A stretch of 64,000 bases of DNA from Phycicoccus jejuensis (GTDB taxonomy: Bacteria; Actinomycetota; Actinomycetes; Actinomycetales; Dermatophilaceae): assembly GCF_000720925.1 (NCBI RefSeq), contig NZ_JOEE01000009.1:61202-125201 (forward strand), read 5' to 3'. The position numbers and the translations under genes were made by a program. Positions 38,277 through 47,336 of the stretch are shown piece after piece; position 1 is the stretch's first letter, and each line of letters begins with the position of its first letter. Under the pieces are notes generated by a model. It made no database searches, was not told the DNA's origin, and saw nothing but the letters and a program-made list of their open reading frames with translations.

Positions 38277-39671
38277 TCAGGCGGCGGTGACGAGGGGCAG
38301 GCCGGAGCGGGCGGCCTGCTCGGCGAAGCTGTCGTCGACGGCGACGACCCGGTGGCCGTGCGCGGCGAGGAGCGAGGCGGCGATCGAGGCACGGTAGCCG
38401 CCTGCGCAGTGGACCCACACCTCGCCGGCGGGGATCTCGTCCAGGCGGGTGAGGAGCTCGTGGAGCGGGATGTTGGTTGCGCCGTCGATGTGCTGCTCGG
38501 CGAACTCGGAAGCGCGGCGGACGTCCAGCACGCCGATCCGGCGGTGGTGGCGGACCTGGGCGAGGTCGGCGAAGACGGCGCGGGGGAAGGCGGCCAGCGG
38601 CTCGTCGGTCCAGTCGGTGGGGGAGCCGGTGGCTGCTCCGGCGAGGTGGTCGATCCCGATGCGGACGAGCTCGCGCTGGGCGTCGGCGACCTGCTGGGCG
38701 TCCTCCCCGAGGAGGGTGAGGGGAGTGCCCCACGGGATGAGCCAGCCGAGGTAGGTGGCGAACTGACCGTCCAGGCCGATGTTGAGGGTGCGGGGGACGT
38801 GGCCGGCGGCGAAGGCCGTCCGGGTGCGCAGGTCGACGACCCACTCGCCAGCGGCGAGGCGCGCGACCAGCGTGGACTTGTCGGCCTCCTGCGGGGCGTT
38901 GAGGTCCGGGGCGTCGGGCCCGGCGCTGTTGGCCGGAGCCATGTGGACGTAGTAGGCGGGGTAGGCGTCCAGCCCGGCGAGGGTGGCGGCTACCCAGGTG
39001 GCTTCGTCGTCGGTCAGCGCCGAGTTCTGTCGCTTCTCGGCGCCGATCGTTGACGACGTGCTCCCGCCGGTGGAGCCGGCCGAGCAGAACGACCCGAAGC
39101 CGTGCGTGGGCAGGACGTGGGTGTGGTCCGGCAGGTCGTCGGCAAGCCGGTGCGCGGAGGCGAACTGGTGATGGACGAGCGCGTCGGTGTGTTCGTCGCC
39201 GAGCAGGTCGGGCCGGCCGGTCGCCCCGAAGAGCAGCGAGCCACCGGTGAAGACGCCGACGGTGTCGCCGTCCTCGCCGGAGGTCTCGAGCGCGTAGGCG
39301 AGGTGGGTCAGGGTGTGCCCTGGGGTCGCGATGACGCGCACCCGCATGCTCGGGGAAACCTCGACGACGTCGCCGTCCGCGACGGGGGTGTGCTCGAAGG
39401 CCACTTCGTCCGCGGCGTTGACGTAGTAGGCCGCGCCGGTCAGGCGGGCGAGCGCGAGGCCGCCGGTGACGTAGTCGTTGTGGACGTGGGTCTCGAAGAC
39501 GTGCGTGATCCGCACCCCGGCGGCAGCGGCGAGGTCCAGGACGCGGTCGATGTCGCGCTGCGGGTCGACCACGACCGCCACCCGGCCGTCGTGGGTCAGG
39601 TAGGAGCGGTCGCCCAGGCTGGGGGTGTCGATCGGGACGATAACGGGCACGTGGGGCTGGATGCGGCTCAC
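38277..39671 (-). CDS. Persulfide-dioxygenase-like metallo-beta-lactamase fused to two rhodanese domains
   Basis: A 464-residue protein. Residues 1-255 are an ETHE1-like metallo-beta-lactamase domain (ETHVHNDYVTGG, ATPGHTLTHLAY, VLPTHGFGSFCS). An inactive rhodanese domain follows (VVDLRTRTAFAAGHVPRTLNI), then an active one with C422 in HCAGGYRAS. The architecture matches CstB-type enzymes that oxidise persulfides and move sulfane sulfur. The GTG start has GGAGCTCC upstream. It heads the operon controlled by the CsoR/CstR-type box at 39854. Confidence 0.9.
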   Translation of the reverse strand: MSRIQPHVPVIVPIDTPSLGDRSYLTHDGRVAVVVDPQRDIDRVLDLAAAAGVRITHVFETHVHNDYVTGGLALARLTGAAYYVNAADEVAFEHTPVADGDVVEVSPSMRVRVIATPGHTLTHLAYALETSGEDGDTVGVFTGGSLLFGATGRPDLLGDEHTDALVHHQFASAHRLADDLPDHTHVLPTHGFGSFCSAGSTGGSTSSTIGAEKRQNSALTDDEATWVAATLAGLDAYPAYYVHMAPANSAGPDAPDLNAPQEADKSTLVARLAAGEWVVDLRTRTAFAAGHVPRTLNIGLDGQFATYLGWLIPWGTPLTLLGEDAQQVADAQRELVRIGIDHLAGAATGSPTDWTDEPLAAFPRAVFADLAQVRHHRRIGVLDVRRASEFAEQHIDGATNIPLHELLTRLDEIPAGEVWVHCAGGYRASIAASLLAAHGHRVVAVDDSFAEQAARSGLPLVTAA

Positions 39672-39849
39672 GGGAGCTCCTTCGACGGTGAGGCGGACGC
39701 GACGGGTGGCGCGGCAGCGTCTGGGACGGCGTGGGGCCGGGGGGCCGCCGGCGACGGGACACCGGCCACGGTCGGGTAGGCCCGCCGTCCACGGTTTTGC
39801 TCTGTCGTCTTTCGTGCAGCCAAAGATGTCCCCTAGGACGCTGGGCTGA

Positions 39850-39878
39850 GTTAATACCCCTAGGGGTATCTTTGTCAA
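39850..39878 (-). promoter_or_regulatory. Sigma-A promoter with CsoR/CstR-type operator in the spacer
   Basis: On the reverse strand TTGACA (39878-39873), a 17-bp spacer and ATTAAC (39855-39850) form a strong promoter. ATACCCCTAGGGGTAT (39854-39869), a perfect 16-bp palindrome of the CsoR/CstR type, fills the spacer. It should control the rhodanese-TauE operon and perhaps the divergent DUF302 gene. Confidence 0.88.
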
Positions 39879-39977
39879 GCCGCTCCGGAGAACTCGTGCC
39901 GCCGTCGGTCGTGTGACGATCGGCGTGCGCGGTGCCCGCGTGAAGACAGGCACCGCTCGCCGACCAGGAGGAAAGAG

Positions 39978-40379
39978 ATGAGCTACGCACTGAGCATGAC
40001 GGTCCACGCCCCGTACGCGCAGACCGTGGAGGCGACCCGCGTCGCGCTGGCCGACCAGGGCTTCGGGGTGCTGACCGAGATCGACCTGGCGCGCACGCTC
40101 GAGGAGAAGATCGGCGCCGACATCCCGCCCCAGGTCATCCTCGGTGCGTGCCGGCCGCCCCTAGCGCACGCGGCCGTCCTGGCGGAGCCGTCGATCGGTT
40201 TGCTGCTGCCGTGCAACGTCGTCGTGCGCGCGCTCGACGACTCGACGACGTTGGTGGAGGCCCTGGACCCCGGCATCATGGTCGGCCTGACGCACAACGA
40301 CGCGATGGCCCCAGTCGCCTCGGAGGCCGGAGAGCGCCTCCAAGCAGCGCTGGCGAGCTTGTCCGAGCGCTCGAGCTAG
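39978..40379 (+). CDS. DUF302 family protein
   Basis: A 133-residue protein with the whole DUF302 domain: YALSMTVHAPYAQTVEATRVALADQGFGVLTEIDLARTLEEKIG, ILGACRPPLAHAAV, IGLLLPCNVVVRAL. AGGAGG lies 7 nt before the ATG. The family recurs beside sulfur-oxidising and copper genes. The single Cys in GACRPP and the one in LLPCN are conserved-looking and might handle sulfane sulfur; that is inference. It is divergent from the rhodanese operon. Confidence 0.9.
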   Translation: MSYALSMTVHAPYAQTVEATRVALADQGFGVLTEIDLARTLEEKIGADIPPQVILGACRPPLAHAAVLAEPSIGLLLPCNVVVRALDDSTTLVEALDPGIMVGLTHNDAMAPVASEAGERLQAALASLSERSS

Positions 40380-40755
40380 TGAGGAGCCTCTACTTGTGCA
40401 GGCGGGTCAGCCTTGTTCGCGGGCGTCGCCGTGGCCCTGTGGGGCGGCTCGTGGTGACCCGGGCGACCAGGCTTGCTCGAGACGCAGCCGGGCCTCCTCC
40501 GGGGCGGCCCCGTGGTGGGTCCCGTGCGGCCTGTTGACGCACTTGAACAGCTGTAGGGACTGCAGCACCGATGGGTGACGACCTGTCACCTGTCATCTGT
40601 CAGTGCAGCAGTCCCGCATGAGCGACTCGGTTGCGAGGCCAACTGTTGGGGCACGGTTAAGGCACGCACTGTTCGACGATCCGGTGCCCTTGCAGGTCAG
40701 ACGCCACCTTGAGATGCGCCCCCGGTAGGACTCCACCCTGCTGGCCTCGCTCAGG
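40380..40755. other. Gene-free gap inside the island
   Basis: There is no credible gene or RNA. The GC is lower toward 40,560-40,720. The segment may contain remnants of a former gene, but I see no motif, terminal repeat or terminator I can name. Confidence 0.4.
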
Positions 40756-41382
40756 CTAAGAGCTGATGCTGTCGGCGATGGAGACCACGAGGCCGCCGAG
40801 CATGAACGCGGTCAGGGTGGCGATGAGGGCGCCGGTGCTGAACGTGGGGATGAGGCGTCGTGCTCCGTGGGCGGGTGCGGCGTCGTGGTACTCGTGGGTG
40901 AGGGCGTGGCCCTTCCCGCGCGAGAGCAGGTAGGCGTTGACGGGGTAGGCGGCGACGAAGGCGACGGTGAGCGAGATCGCCATGCCGACCCAGAAGACGA
41001 TGTTGACCAGGCCGGCGTTCATGGCGCCGGGGATGAGGGCCATGACGACGTTGTCGGTGACCTCCATCGTCGCGATGGAGACGGTGTCGGCGGCGAGCAC
41101 GACGCGCAGGGCGGTGCCGACGGCGAGCCCGGCCTTGAGCAGGGGGAGGGTGGAGAGGGTGTAGCCGAAGAAGAAGGCCAGGGCGATGGAGATGACGATG
41201 GTGCTCGCGTTCCCGAGCCCGGCGGCGGTGCCGATGATGAGGCCGGCGATCTCGCCGATGGCGCACCCGGTCAGGCAGTGCAGGGTGGCGCTGAGGGCCA
41301 TGCGGGCCACGCCGCCGGTGGCGTGACCGCCGTGGTGGTCGTGGCCGGTGTGGGTGGGCGCGTGCTCTGCGTGGCTGGTCAT
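40756..41382 (-). CDS. DUF4396 multi-pass membrane protein
   Basis: A 208-residue membrane protein with a His-rich N-terminal tail (MTSHAEHAPTHTGHDHHGGH) and four or five helices (CAIGEIAGLIIGTAAGL, IVISIALAFFFGYTLSTLPLL, NIVFWVGMAISLTVAFVAAY, ALIATLTAFMLGGLVVSIA). HCLTGCAIGEI contains a CxxxC that could bind copper. GGGAGGACC precedes the ATG. It is the last gene of copZ-...-copA-csoR, 71 bp after csoR, so a role in copper handling is likely. Confidence 0.86.
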   Translation of the reverse strand: MTSHAEHAPTHTGHDHHGGHATGGVARMALSATLHCLTGCAIGEIAGLIIGTAAGLGNASTIVISIALAFFFGYTLSTLPLLKAGLAVGTALRVVLAADTVSIATMEVTDNVVMALIPGAMNAGLVNIVFWVGMAISLTVAFVAAYPVNAYLLSRGKGHALTHEYHDAAPAHGARRLIPTFSTGALIATLTAFMLGGLVVSIADSISS

Positions 41383-41453
41383 GGGTCCTCCCGGGGATGA
41401 GTGGTGGGGGCGTACCGGCGCGAGTGCGTCGGCACGCGTGGGGTCGGGCGTGG

Positions 41454-41762
41454 TCACGAGCGCACGAGGCGGCGGATGGCGTCGGAGGCTTCCTTGAGCT
41501 TGGCGGCGCCTTGGTCCTCGCCGGCGCGGGCGGCGTCCAGGACGCAGTGGGCGAGGTGGTCGTCCATGAGGCCGAGGGCGACGCCTTCGAGGGCCCGGTT
41601 GAGGGCGCTGATCTGGGTGAGGATGTCGATGCAGTACTGCTCCTGCTCGATCATCCGGGCGATGCCGCGGGCCTGGCCCTCGATGCGGCGCATCCGGTTG
41701 AGGTAGCCGTCCTTCTCGCTGATGTAGCCGTGGTGGTGCTCGGGGCTGCTGGGCTCAGGCAT
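41454..41762 (-). CDS. csoR: Copper-sensing repressor CsoR
   Basis: A 102-residue CsoR/RcnR-family repressor. Cu(I) ligands C44, H69 and C73 are all present with the canonical spacing (C-x24-H-x3-C) in EQYCID and DDHLAHC. This favours copper over the sulfur-sensing CstR, which lacks the His. The N-terminal [12 protein letters not shown] is the DNA-binding helix. The ATG overlaps the copA stop, so csoR is read with copA. Candidate targets are the boxes at 44446 and 39854. Confidence 0.93.
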   Translation of the reverse strand: MPEPSSPEHHHGYISEKDGYLNRMRRIEGQARGIARMIEQEQYCIDILTQISALNRALEGVALGLMDDHLAHCVLDAARAGEDQGAAKLKEASDAIRRLVRS

Positions 41763-44040
41763 GGGGGTCCTCGGGGGTGTCGGTGGGCTGGGTGGTGGTG
41801 CCGGTGAAGGTGCGCAGGCGCAGGCTGTTGCCGACGACGAAGGCGCTGGAGAAAGCCATGGCGGCGCCGGCGAGCATGGGGTTGAGCAGGCCGAGCGCGG
41901 CCAGGGGGAGGGCGGCGACGTTGTAGGCGAACGCCCAGAAGAGGTTGGTCTTGATGGTGCGCAGGGTGGCGCGGGAGAGGCGGATGGCATCGACGGCGGA
42001 ACGCAGGTCCCCGCGCACGAGGGTGATGTCGGAGGCCTCGATGGCGACGTCGGTGCCGGTACCCATGGCCAGGCCGAGGTCGGCCACGGCGAGGGCAGGG
42101 GCGTCGTTGACGCCGTCGCCGACCATCGCGACCGTCTTGCCCTCGGCCTGGAGGCGGGAGACGACCTGGGCCTTGTCTCGGGGGAGCACCTCGGCGATGA
42201 CCTGCTCGATGCCGACCTGGGCGGCGATGTGCCGGGCGGCGGCCTCGTTGTCGCCGGTGAGCAGGACCGGTGTCAGGCCCATGGCCTGCAGCTCGCGCAC
42301 GGCCAGATCGCTGGTGGGTTTGACGGTGTCCGCGACGACGAGCAGCGCCCGGGCTTGCCCGTCCCACCCGACGGCGACGACGGTCTTGCCCTCGGACTCG
42401 GCGCGCGCCTTGGCCTGCAGGAGCGCGGGGGAGAGGTGCTGGGACCAGTCGGCGAGCAGGGAGGGGCGTCCGACGACGACGGCGTGACCGTCGATGACGC
42501 CGTGGACGCCGCGGCCTTCGAGGTTGGTGAAGTCCTCGGGCGTCGGCAGCGGCCCGGTCTCGTCGGCGGCGGCGCGGGCGACGGCCTGGGCGATGGGGTG
42601 CTCGGAGGCGGCCTCGAGCGCTCCGGCCAGCCGGAGCGATTCGCGCCGGTCCTGGCCCGGTTCGGTGACGACCTCGGTCAGGGTCATCCGGCCGGTGGTG
42701 ACGGTGCCGGTCTTGTCCAGCACGACGGTGTCGATCGTGCGGGTCGACTCCAGCACCTCGGGGCCTTTGATGAGGATGCCGAGCTGGGCTCCGCGACCGG
42801 TGCCCACCAGCAGGGCCGTGGGGGTGGCCAGGCCGAGGGCGCACGGGCAGGCGATGACCAGGACCGCGACGGCGGCCGTGAAAGCCGCGGAGGCGGGTAG
42901 GCCCGCTCCGAGCCAGGCGCCGAGGGTCGCGACGGCGAGGGCGATGACGACGGGGACGAAGACGCCCGAGATGCGGTCGGCCAGGCGCTGCACGGCGGCC
43001 TTCCCGGTCTGGGCCTGTTCGACCAGCCGGGCCATCTGGGCCAGCTGGGTGTCGGCGCCGACCCGGGTGGCGCGCACGACGAGGCGGCCGCCGGCGTTGA
43101 CGGTGGCGCCCGCGACGGCGTCCCCGGCGGCGACCTCGACCGGGACCGACTCGCCGGTGAGCATGGAGGCGTCGACGGCGGAGGTCCCGGCGACGACGAC
43201 GCCGTCGGTGGCGATCTTCTCGCCGGGCCGCACGACGAACTCCTGGCCTGCTGTGAGCTGCTCGACCGGGATCTTGGTCTCGACGCCGTCGCGCAGGAGG
43301 GAGACCTCCTTGGCGCCCATCTCCAGCAGTGCGCGAAGGGCGGCGCCGGCCTGGCGCTTCGAGCGCTTCTCGAAGTAGCGCCCGGCGAGGATGAACAGGG
43401 TCACCCCGGTGCCGACCTCGAGGTAGATGTTGGCGGCGCCGTCCGAGGGGGCGATGGTCAGCTCGAACGGGTGGGTCATGCCCGGTGTGCCGGCGGTGCC
43501 GAGGAAGAGGGCGTAGAGGGACCACAGGAACGCGGCGAGGGTCCCCATGGAGATCAGGGTGTCCATGGTGGCGCTGCCGTGGCGCAGGTTGGCCCATGCT
43601 GCGCGGTGGAAGGGCCACGCGGCCCAGAGGATGACCGGGGCCGCGAGGGTGAGGCTGGCCCACTGCCAGTACGTGAACTGCAGCGCGGGGACCATCGACA
43701 TCGCGATGACAGGGACCGACAGGGCTGCGGCGCCGATCAGCCTGTGGCGCAGCCCGGTCAGCTCGGGGTCTGGTGCGTCCTCCCTCGGCGCGCCTGGGGT
43801 GGCGGCCGGCGCCGGCAGGGCCGCGGTGTAGCCGGTCTTCTCGATCTCGGCGACCAGTGCGGCGGGGTCGTAGCCCGCGGGGGTGGTGACCGTGGCCTTC
43901 TCGGTGGCGTAGTTGACGCTGGCCTGGACGCCGTCGAGCTTGTTCAGCTTGCGCTCGATGCGGTTGGCGCAGGAGGCGCACGTCATGCCGCCGATCTGCA
44001 GCTCGATGGACTGGCCCGTCCCGGGTGTGGTGGTGCTCAT
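41755..44040 (-). CDS. copA: Copper-translocating P1B-type ATPase
   Basis: A 761-residue Cu(I) efflux ATPase. One N-terminal metal domain has C21 and C24 (MTCASC). The transport site CPC lies in [19 protein letters not shown]. Catalytic motifs are DKTGTVTTG (phosphorylated Asp), [18 protein letters not shown] and [10 protein letters not shown]. The C-terminal membrane helices carry [12 protein letters not shown] and [15 protein letters not shown] (YN and MxxSS). Its ATG overlaps the small membrane gene by ATGA, and its stop overlaps csoR. Confidence 0.97.
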   Translation of the reverse strand: MSTTTPGTGQSIELQIGGMTCASCANRIERKLNKLDGVQASVNYATEKATVTTPAGYDPAALVAEIEKTGYTAALPAPAATPGAPREDAPDPELTGLRHRLIGAAALSVPVIAMSMVPALQFTYWQWASLTLAAPVILWAAWPFHRAAWANLRHGSATMDTLISMGTLAAFLWSLYALFLGTAGTPGMTHPFELTIAPSDGAANIYLEVGTGVTLFILAGRYFEKRSKRQAGAALRALLEMGAKEVSLLRDGVETKIPVEQLTAGQEFVVRPGEKIATDGVVVAGTSAVDASMLTGESVPVEVAAGDAVAGATVNAGGRLVVRATRVGADTQLAQMARLVEQAQTGKAAVQRLADRISGVFVPVVIALAVATLGAWLGAGLPASAAFTAAVAVLVIACPCALGLATPTALLVGTGRGAQLGILIKGPEVLESTRTIDTVVLDKTGTVTTGRMTLTEVVTEPGQDRRESLRLAGALEAASEHPIAQAVARAAADETGPLPTPEDFTNLEGRGVHGVIDGHAVVVGRPSLLADWSQHLSPALLQAKARAESEGKTVVAVGWDGQARALLVVADTVKPTSDLAVRELQAMGLTPVLLTGDNEAAARHIAAQVGIEQVIAEVLPRDKAQVVSRLQAEGKTVAMVGDGVNDAPALAVADLGLAMGTGTDVAIEASDITLVRGDLRSAVDAIRLSRATLRTIKTNLFWAFAYNVAALPLAALGLLNPMLAGAAMAFSSAFVVGNSLRLRTFTGTTTQPTDTPEDPHA

Positions 44041-44219
44041 CGCTCGGACCCTCCGTGCTGGTGCGATGTGGTGGAGGCGGGTGAGTGGGGGGTCTGGCCC
44101 TGGTGCTCCCAGCGAGTCACCACGGCCTGCGGCACAAGCGCGCCGGCGGCGGTGAAGGAGGCGACGAAGACCAGGGCCAGGGCGGCCCCGAAGAGCGCCA
44201 GCCGGGTGACGGCGCTCAT
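44037..44219 (-). CDS. Small membrane protein of the copper operon
   Basis: A 60-residue protein with one N-terminal hydrophobic helix ([25 protein letters not shown]) and a polar tail ending [12 protein letters not shown]. It overlaps copZ (ATGA) upstream and copA (ATGA) downstream, so all three are co-translated. The His-containing tail may reach the outside and bind copper. Similar small proteins occur in actinobacterial copZ-copA operons, with role unknown. Confidence 0.75.
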   Translation of the reverse strand: MSAVTRLALFGAALALVFVASFTAAGALVPQAVVTRWEHQGQTPHSPASTTSHQHGGSER

Positions 44220-44425
44220 CGGACGGGCTCGGCGGTGTACCCGGCTTCCTCCACGGCGGCCAGCACCTGCGCCTCGTCGACCTGGTCTCCGCCGACCACG
44301 AGCCGCCCGGACGAGGCGTCGACCTCGAGGACCTGGACGCCCGGGAGCTCGCCGACCTCTTCACGGACCGACATCTCGCAGTGCCCGCAGGTCATGCCGG
44401 TGACTCGGAACTCGGTGGTGCTCAT
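44216..44425 (-). CDS. copZ: Copper chaperone CopZ
   Basis: A 69-residue heavy-metal-associated domain. C13 and C16 in [11 protein letters not shown] bind Cu(I), and the fold ends [11 protein letters not shown]. It delivers copper to CopA and possibly to CsoR. It is the first gene of the operon, and its ATG lies just after a CsoR-type box. It overlaps the 60-aa membrane gene by ATGA. Confidence 0.95.
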   Translation of the reverse strand: MSTTEFRVTGMTCGHCEMSVREEVGELPGVQVLEVDASSGRLVVGGDQVDEAQVLAAVEEAGYTAEPVR

Positions 44426-44445
44426 GGTGTCTACCTCTCGTCGGG

Positions 44446-44495
44446 ATACCCCTACCGGGTACCTGTACGGTTCAACGTATGCCCCAGGGGGGTAT
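44446..44495 (-). promoter_or_regulatory. Copper promoter with two CsoR-type boxes between copZ and the PAP2 gene
   Basis: Box 1 is TACCC-CTACC-GGGTA (44447-44461). Box 2 is ATGCCCC-AGG-GGGGTAT (44479-44495, one mismatch in the dyad). On the reverse strand TTGAAC (44475-44470) and GGGTAT (44451-44446), 18 bp apart, form a promoter for copZ whose -10 lies in box 1. Box 2 could serve the divergent PAP2 gene. Confidence 0.82.
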
Positions 44496-44579
44496 TCCGC
44501 AAGAGGCTGGTGTCCCACAGGTTCGGCACAGGTGGGAGCGGCACACTGCGGTGTCCCTGTGGAGAAAGGCCGCACCTGC

Positions 44580-45179
44580 ATGCCCACGTCCTCGCTCGAC
44601 GAGCGGCTCTTCGCCGCGGTCCAGTCGTTCGCCCGCTCGACGCCCTGGCTGCACGGGCCGGCCGTGCTCTTCGCGACCTACGGCGTCGTGCTCTTCGCCG
44701 GCCTGGCCCTGTGGGCGCTGCTGCGGGCCCGAGGCTCCACCGACCGTCACCTCGCCGCCGCCGGATGGGTTGCGCTCGGCACGCTCGTGGCCGTGACGGT
44801 CAACCAGCCCGTCGCCGCGCTGTTCGGCGAGGCGCGCCCGTACGCGACCCACCCTGGTGCGCTGCTGCTCGTCCAGCGGACCACCGACGTGTCCTTCCCG
44901 TCGGACCACGCCACGATGGCCGGCGCCGTCGCCGTGGGCCTCCTCATCGCGGCGCCGCGTCTGGGCCGCTGGGCTGTCGTGGCGGCGGTCGCGATGGCGT
45001 TCACGCGCGTCTACGTCGGCGCCCACTACCCGCAGGACGTCCTCGCCGGCCTCCTGCTCGGCGGGCTCGTGGCAGGGGCCGGGTGGCTGCTGCTGCGCCG
45101 GACGCTGACCGCGCTCACGGGATGGCTGCGCGGTCGTCCGGTCGTACGGGAGGTGTTCCGTCCCGTCGCCTCCGGCTGA
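44580..45179 (+). CDS. PAP2-family phosphatase
   Basis: A 199-residue membrane phosphatase with about five helices. Motif 2 is FPSDHATMAGAVAVG and motif 3 is FTRVYVGAHYPQDVLAG, holding the catalytic His residues. The first motif ends ARPYATHPG but lacks the usual leading Lys. It probably dephosphorylates a lipid phosphate such as undecaprenyl diphosphate. The ATG follows AAAGG by about 10 nt. It is divergent from copZ and convergent, 6 bp apart, with the sensor kinase gene. Its link to copper is unexplained. Confidence 0.88.
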   Translation: MPTSSLDERLFAAVQSFARSTPWLHGPAVLFATYGVVLFAGLALWALLRARGSTDRHLAAAGWVALGTLVAVTVNQPVAALFGEARPYATHPGALLLVQRTTDVSFPSDHATMAGAVAVGLLIAAPRLGRWAVVAAVAMAFTRVYVGAHYPQDVLAGLLLGGLVAGAGWLLLRRTLTALTGWLRGRPVVREVFRPVASG

Positions 45180-45185
45180 CCGCGG

Positions 45186-46301
45186 TCAGGTGCGAGGCAG
45201 TCGGAGCGCGAAGGTGGCTCCGGTGCCGGCGCCGTGGCTGCGGGCGGTCAGGGTGCCGCCGTGGGCCTCGGCGATGGCGCGGCTGATCGTCAAGCCGATG
45301 CCCGAGCCGCCTCCGTCGGCGGCGGTGCGGGAGGTGTCGGCGCGGTAGAAGCGCTCGAAGACGTGGGGCAGGTGCTCGGCGGTGATGCCCTCGCCGTCGT
45401 CCACCACGTGCAGGACCGCGTGGGCTCCGTCCTGTGCGGTGCGCACGGTGACGGTGCCCCCGGCCGGCGTGTGCCGCAGGGCGTTGCGCAGGAGGTTGGT
45501 CAGAACCTGACCGATGCGCTCGGGGTCGGCGTCGACCGCGAGCGTCGCAGCCGAGGTGTCGGTCCGCAGGGTGACCCCGCGAGCCTCGAAGGCCGCTGCC
45601 TCGGTGGCCAGGACGTCGTCGACGAGCGCGTCGAGGTCGACCCGGGCGGGGTGCAGCTCGAGGCGGCCTTCCTGGGCGCGGCTGACGGCCCCGAGGTCGT
45701 CGGCGAGGCGGCGCAGCCGGTGGGTGCTCGAGCGCAGCACCGCGAAGGTGGCGGCGTCCGCGGCGACGACGCCGTCCTCGAGCGCCTCGAGGTGGGCCTC
45801 GACGGTGGCCAGCGGGGTGCGCAGCTCGTGGCCGAGGTCGCTGAGCATCCGGCGGCGGGTGCCCTCGACCTGCTCCAGGCGGGCACCGAGCTCGTTGATC
45901 GTGCTCGACATCCGGTCCAGCTCGACCCCGAGGCCGGAGGCGGGGACGCGCACGTCGTAGCGCCCGGCCGCGACGTCGGCGGCGGCGTCGACGACGCGGC
46001 GGGTGGAGCGCTGGACCCGGCGGGTGAACCACACGCTGACGGCGAGCGCGGCACCGACGGAGACGAGCAGGGCGACGCCCATCGCGACCAGGAGCGCGTC
46101 GCGGAAGGCCATCTCGAGGTGGTAGGTCTCCGAGCTGCTCGGGTCGGTGCCGGCCTCGAGGAGGTGCTGGTGGAAGAGCCCCGGGCCCACGAGGGAGGCG
46201 ACGAGGTAGGCGGTGACGGCGCCCGCGATGAGCAGGAGCGCCTGGGCGAGGAGAAGCCGCGCGCCGAAGCCGCGCGCCGCTCGAGGCCGCGTGCGGCTCA
46301 C
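45186..46301 (-). CDS. Sensor histidine kinase, CusS/CopS-like
   Basis: A 371-residue kinase. Two N-terminal membrane helices (LLLAQALLLIAGAVTAYLVA; LLVAMGVALLVSVGAALAVSVWF) flank a short external sensor of about 45 residues (EAGTDPSSSETYHLEM). A HAMP domain leads to the phospho-His in SDLGHELRTPLATVE, then the N box NLLRNALRHTPAGG and G boxes VDDGEGI and GSGIGLTI. The GTG start overlaps the response-regulator stop. Context suggests it senses extracytoplasmic copper. Confidence 0.92.
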   Translation of the reverse strand: MSRTRPRAARGFGARLLLAQALLLIAGAVTAYLVASLVGPGLFHQHLLEAGTDPSSSETYHLEMAFRDALLVAMGVALLVSVGAALAVSVWFTRRVQRSTRRVVDAAADVAAGRYDVRVPASGLGVELDRMSSTINELGARLEQVEGTRRRMLSDLGHELRTPLATVEAHLEALEDGVVAADAATFAVLRSSTHRLRRLADDLGAVSRAQEGRLELHPARVDLDALVDDVLATEAAAFEARGVTLRTDTSAATLAVDADPERIGQVLTNLLRNALRHTPAGGTVTVRTAQDGAHAVLHVVDDGEGITAEHLPHVFERFYRADTSRTAADGGGSGIGLTISRAIAEAHGGTLTARSHGAGTGATFALRLPRT

Positions 46302-47023
46302 GCGCCGGGGCCCATCCGGTAGCCGACCCCGCGCACGGTCCGCACGAAGACCGGGTCGGTGGCGTCGTCGCCGAGCTTGCGCCGCAGGTGCCCCACGTGG
46401 ACGTCGACGAGGTGCTCGTCGCCGACCCACTCCGGCCCCCACACGGCGTCGATGAGCTGGCGCCGGGAGAAGGCCATCCGCGGGTTGCCGGCGAGGGCGG
46501 CCAGGACGTCGAACTCGGTGCGCGTCAGGTGCACCGGTTCCTGGTCGAGCCACACCTCGCGGCCGACGGGGTCGACGGCGAGCCGGCCGACGTTCACGGC
46601 GTGGTCGGTGGGCTCGGGATGGGTGGGGCGTCGGGGACGCCGGAACATCACCTGGATGCGGGCGACGAGCTCGCGGGGGGAGAACGGCTTGGTCAGGTAG
46701 TCGTCGGCTCCCACGGACAGGCCGATGAGGGTGTCCACCTCGTCGTCGCGCGCGGTGACCATCACGACGTAGGCGTCGGAGAAGGTCCGCAGCTGCCGGC
46801 AGACCTCGATGCCGTCCATGCCGGGCAGGCCGAGGTCGAGCACGACGACGTCGGGGTCGACCTCGCGGGCCGCCTCGAGGCCGGAGGGGCCGTCGTGGAC
46901 GACGTGCGCCTCCATCCCTGCTCGCTCCAGGTAGCTGCCGATCAGGCGCGCCATGTGGACCTCGTCCTCGACCACGAGCGCGCGCACTCCCGGCGTGGTC
47001 GGCGAGGTCGGGACGCTCTGCAT
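46298..47023 (-). CDS. OmpR-family response regulator, CopR/CusR-like
   Basis: A 241-residue regulator. The receiver domain has the acidic EDE near its start, the phosphoacceptor Asp in VVVLDLGLPGMDG and the Lys in LTKPFSPREL. The C-terminal winged helix is LTRTEFDVLAALAGNPRMAFSRRQLIDAVWG through VHVGHLRRKLGDD and VRGVGYRM. It probably binds the CTTCA-N7-TTCA boxes found upstream of the divergent oxidase operon and of the DUF305 gene. Its stop overlaps the kinase start. Confidence 0.94.
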   Translation of the reverse strand: MQSVPTSPTTPGVRALVVEDEVHMARLIGSYLERAGMEAHVVHDGPSGLEAAREVDPDVVVLDLGLPGMDGIEVCRQLRTFSDAYVVMVTARDDEVDTLIGLSVGADDYLTKPFSPRELVARIQVMFRRPRRPTHPEPTDHAVNVGRLAVDPVGREVWLDQEPVHLTRTEFDVLAALAGNPRMAFSRRQLIDAVWGPEWVGDEHLVDVHVGHLRRKLGDDATDPVFVRTVRGVGYRMGPGA

Positions 47024-47085
47024 GGTGCTGATCGTGTCACGCGGCCACCGCCCGTGCGCCCGGGCGCCGGTACCCCCGCGGGCAT

Positions 47086-47101
47086 CTTCATCGAACCTTC
47101 A
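47086..47101 (+). promoter_or_regulatory. Putative response-regulator box upstream of the oxidase operon
   Basis: CTTCATCGAACCTTCA lies 68 bp before the ATG at 47169 and 63 bp upstream of the divergent regulator gene. It matches the site at 48849-48864 in 15 of 16 positions. Direct TTCA repeats 11 bp apart fit OmpR-family dimers. Confidence 0.72.
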
Positions 47102-47168
47102 CGCCACCTCGACACGACCGTCGGGCTCGGCGCGGACCCTCGGTGAGGAGACGAAGGAGATGGTCCCG

Positions 47169-47336
47169 ATGATGAACGGGTTCGTGGGCGCCGGCTGGGG
47201 GATGTGGCTGGTGATGGGTGGCGTGGTCGCCGCACTGTGGGTCCTGGTGGTCCTCGCCGTCGTGGCGCTGGTGCGCCCCGGCGCGCGGGCCGCAGTCGAC
47301 GAGACCGCCTCGCAAAACACGGTGGCGCGTCGATGA
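47169..47336 (+). CDS. Small single-pass membrane protein upstream of the multicopper oxidase
   Basis: A 55-residue protein with one long hydrophobic helix (MWLVMGGVVAALWVLVVLAVVALV) and a polar C-terminus (GARAAVDETASQNTVARR). AAGGAG lies 9 nt before the ATG at 47169; in-frame ATGs at 47160 and 47172 are alternatives. Its stop overlaps the oxidase ATG. Small proteins like this often precede actinobacterial copper oxidases; the role is unknown. Confidence 0.75.
   Translation: MMNGFVGAGWGMWLVMGGVVAALWVLVVLAVVALVRPGARAAVDETASQNTVARR

Noticed and set aside
38092..39990. 632-codon reverse frame over the rhodanese gene
   Set aside because: A shadow frame rich in Arg/Pro. Only its last 50 codons, from the GTG at 38244, form a plausible separate gene.
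41651..43981. 776-codon reverse frame in copA
   Set aside because: Arg/Pro-rich, overlaps copA on the same strand in another frame and has no motifs.
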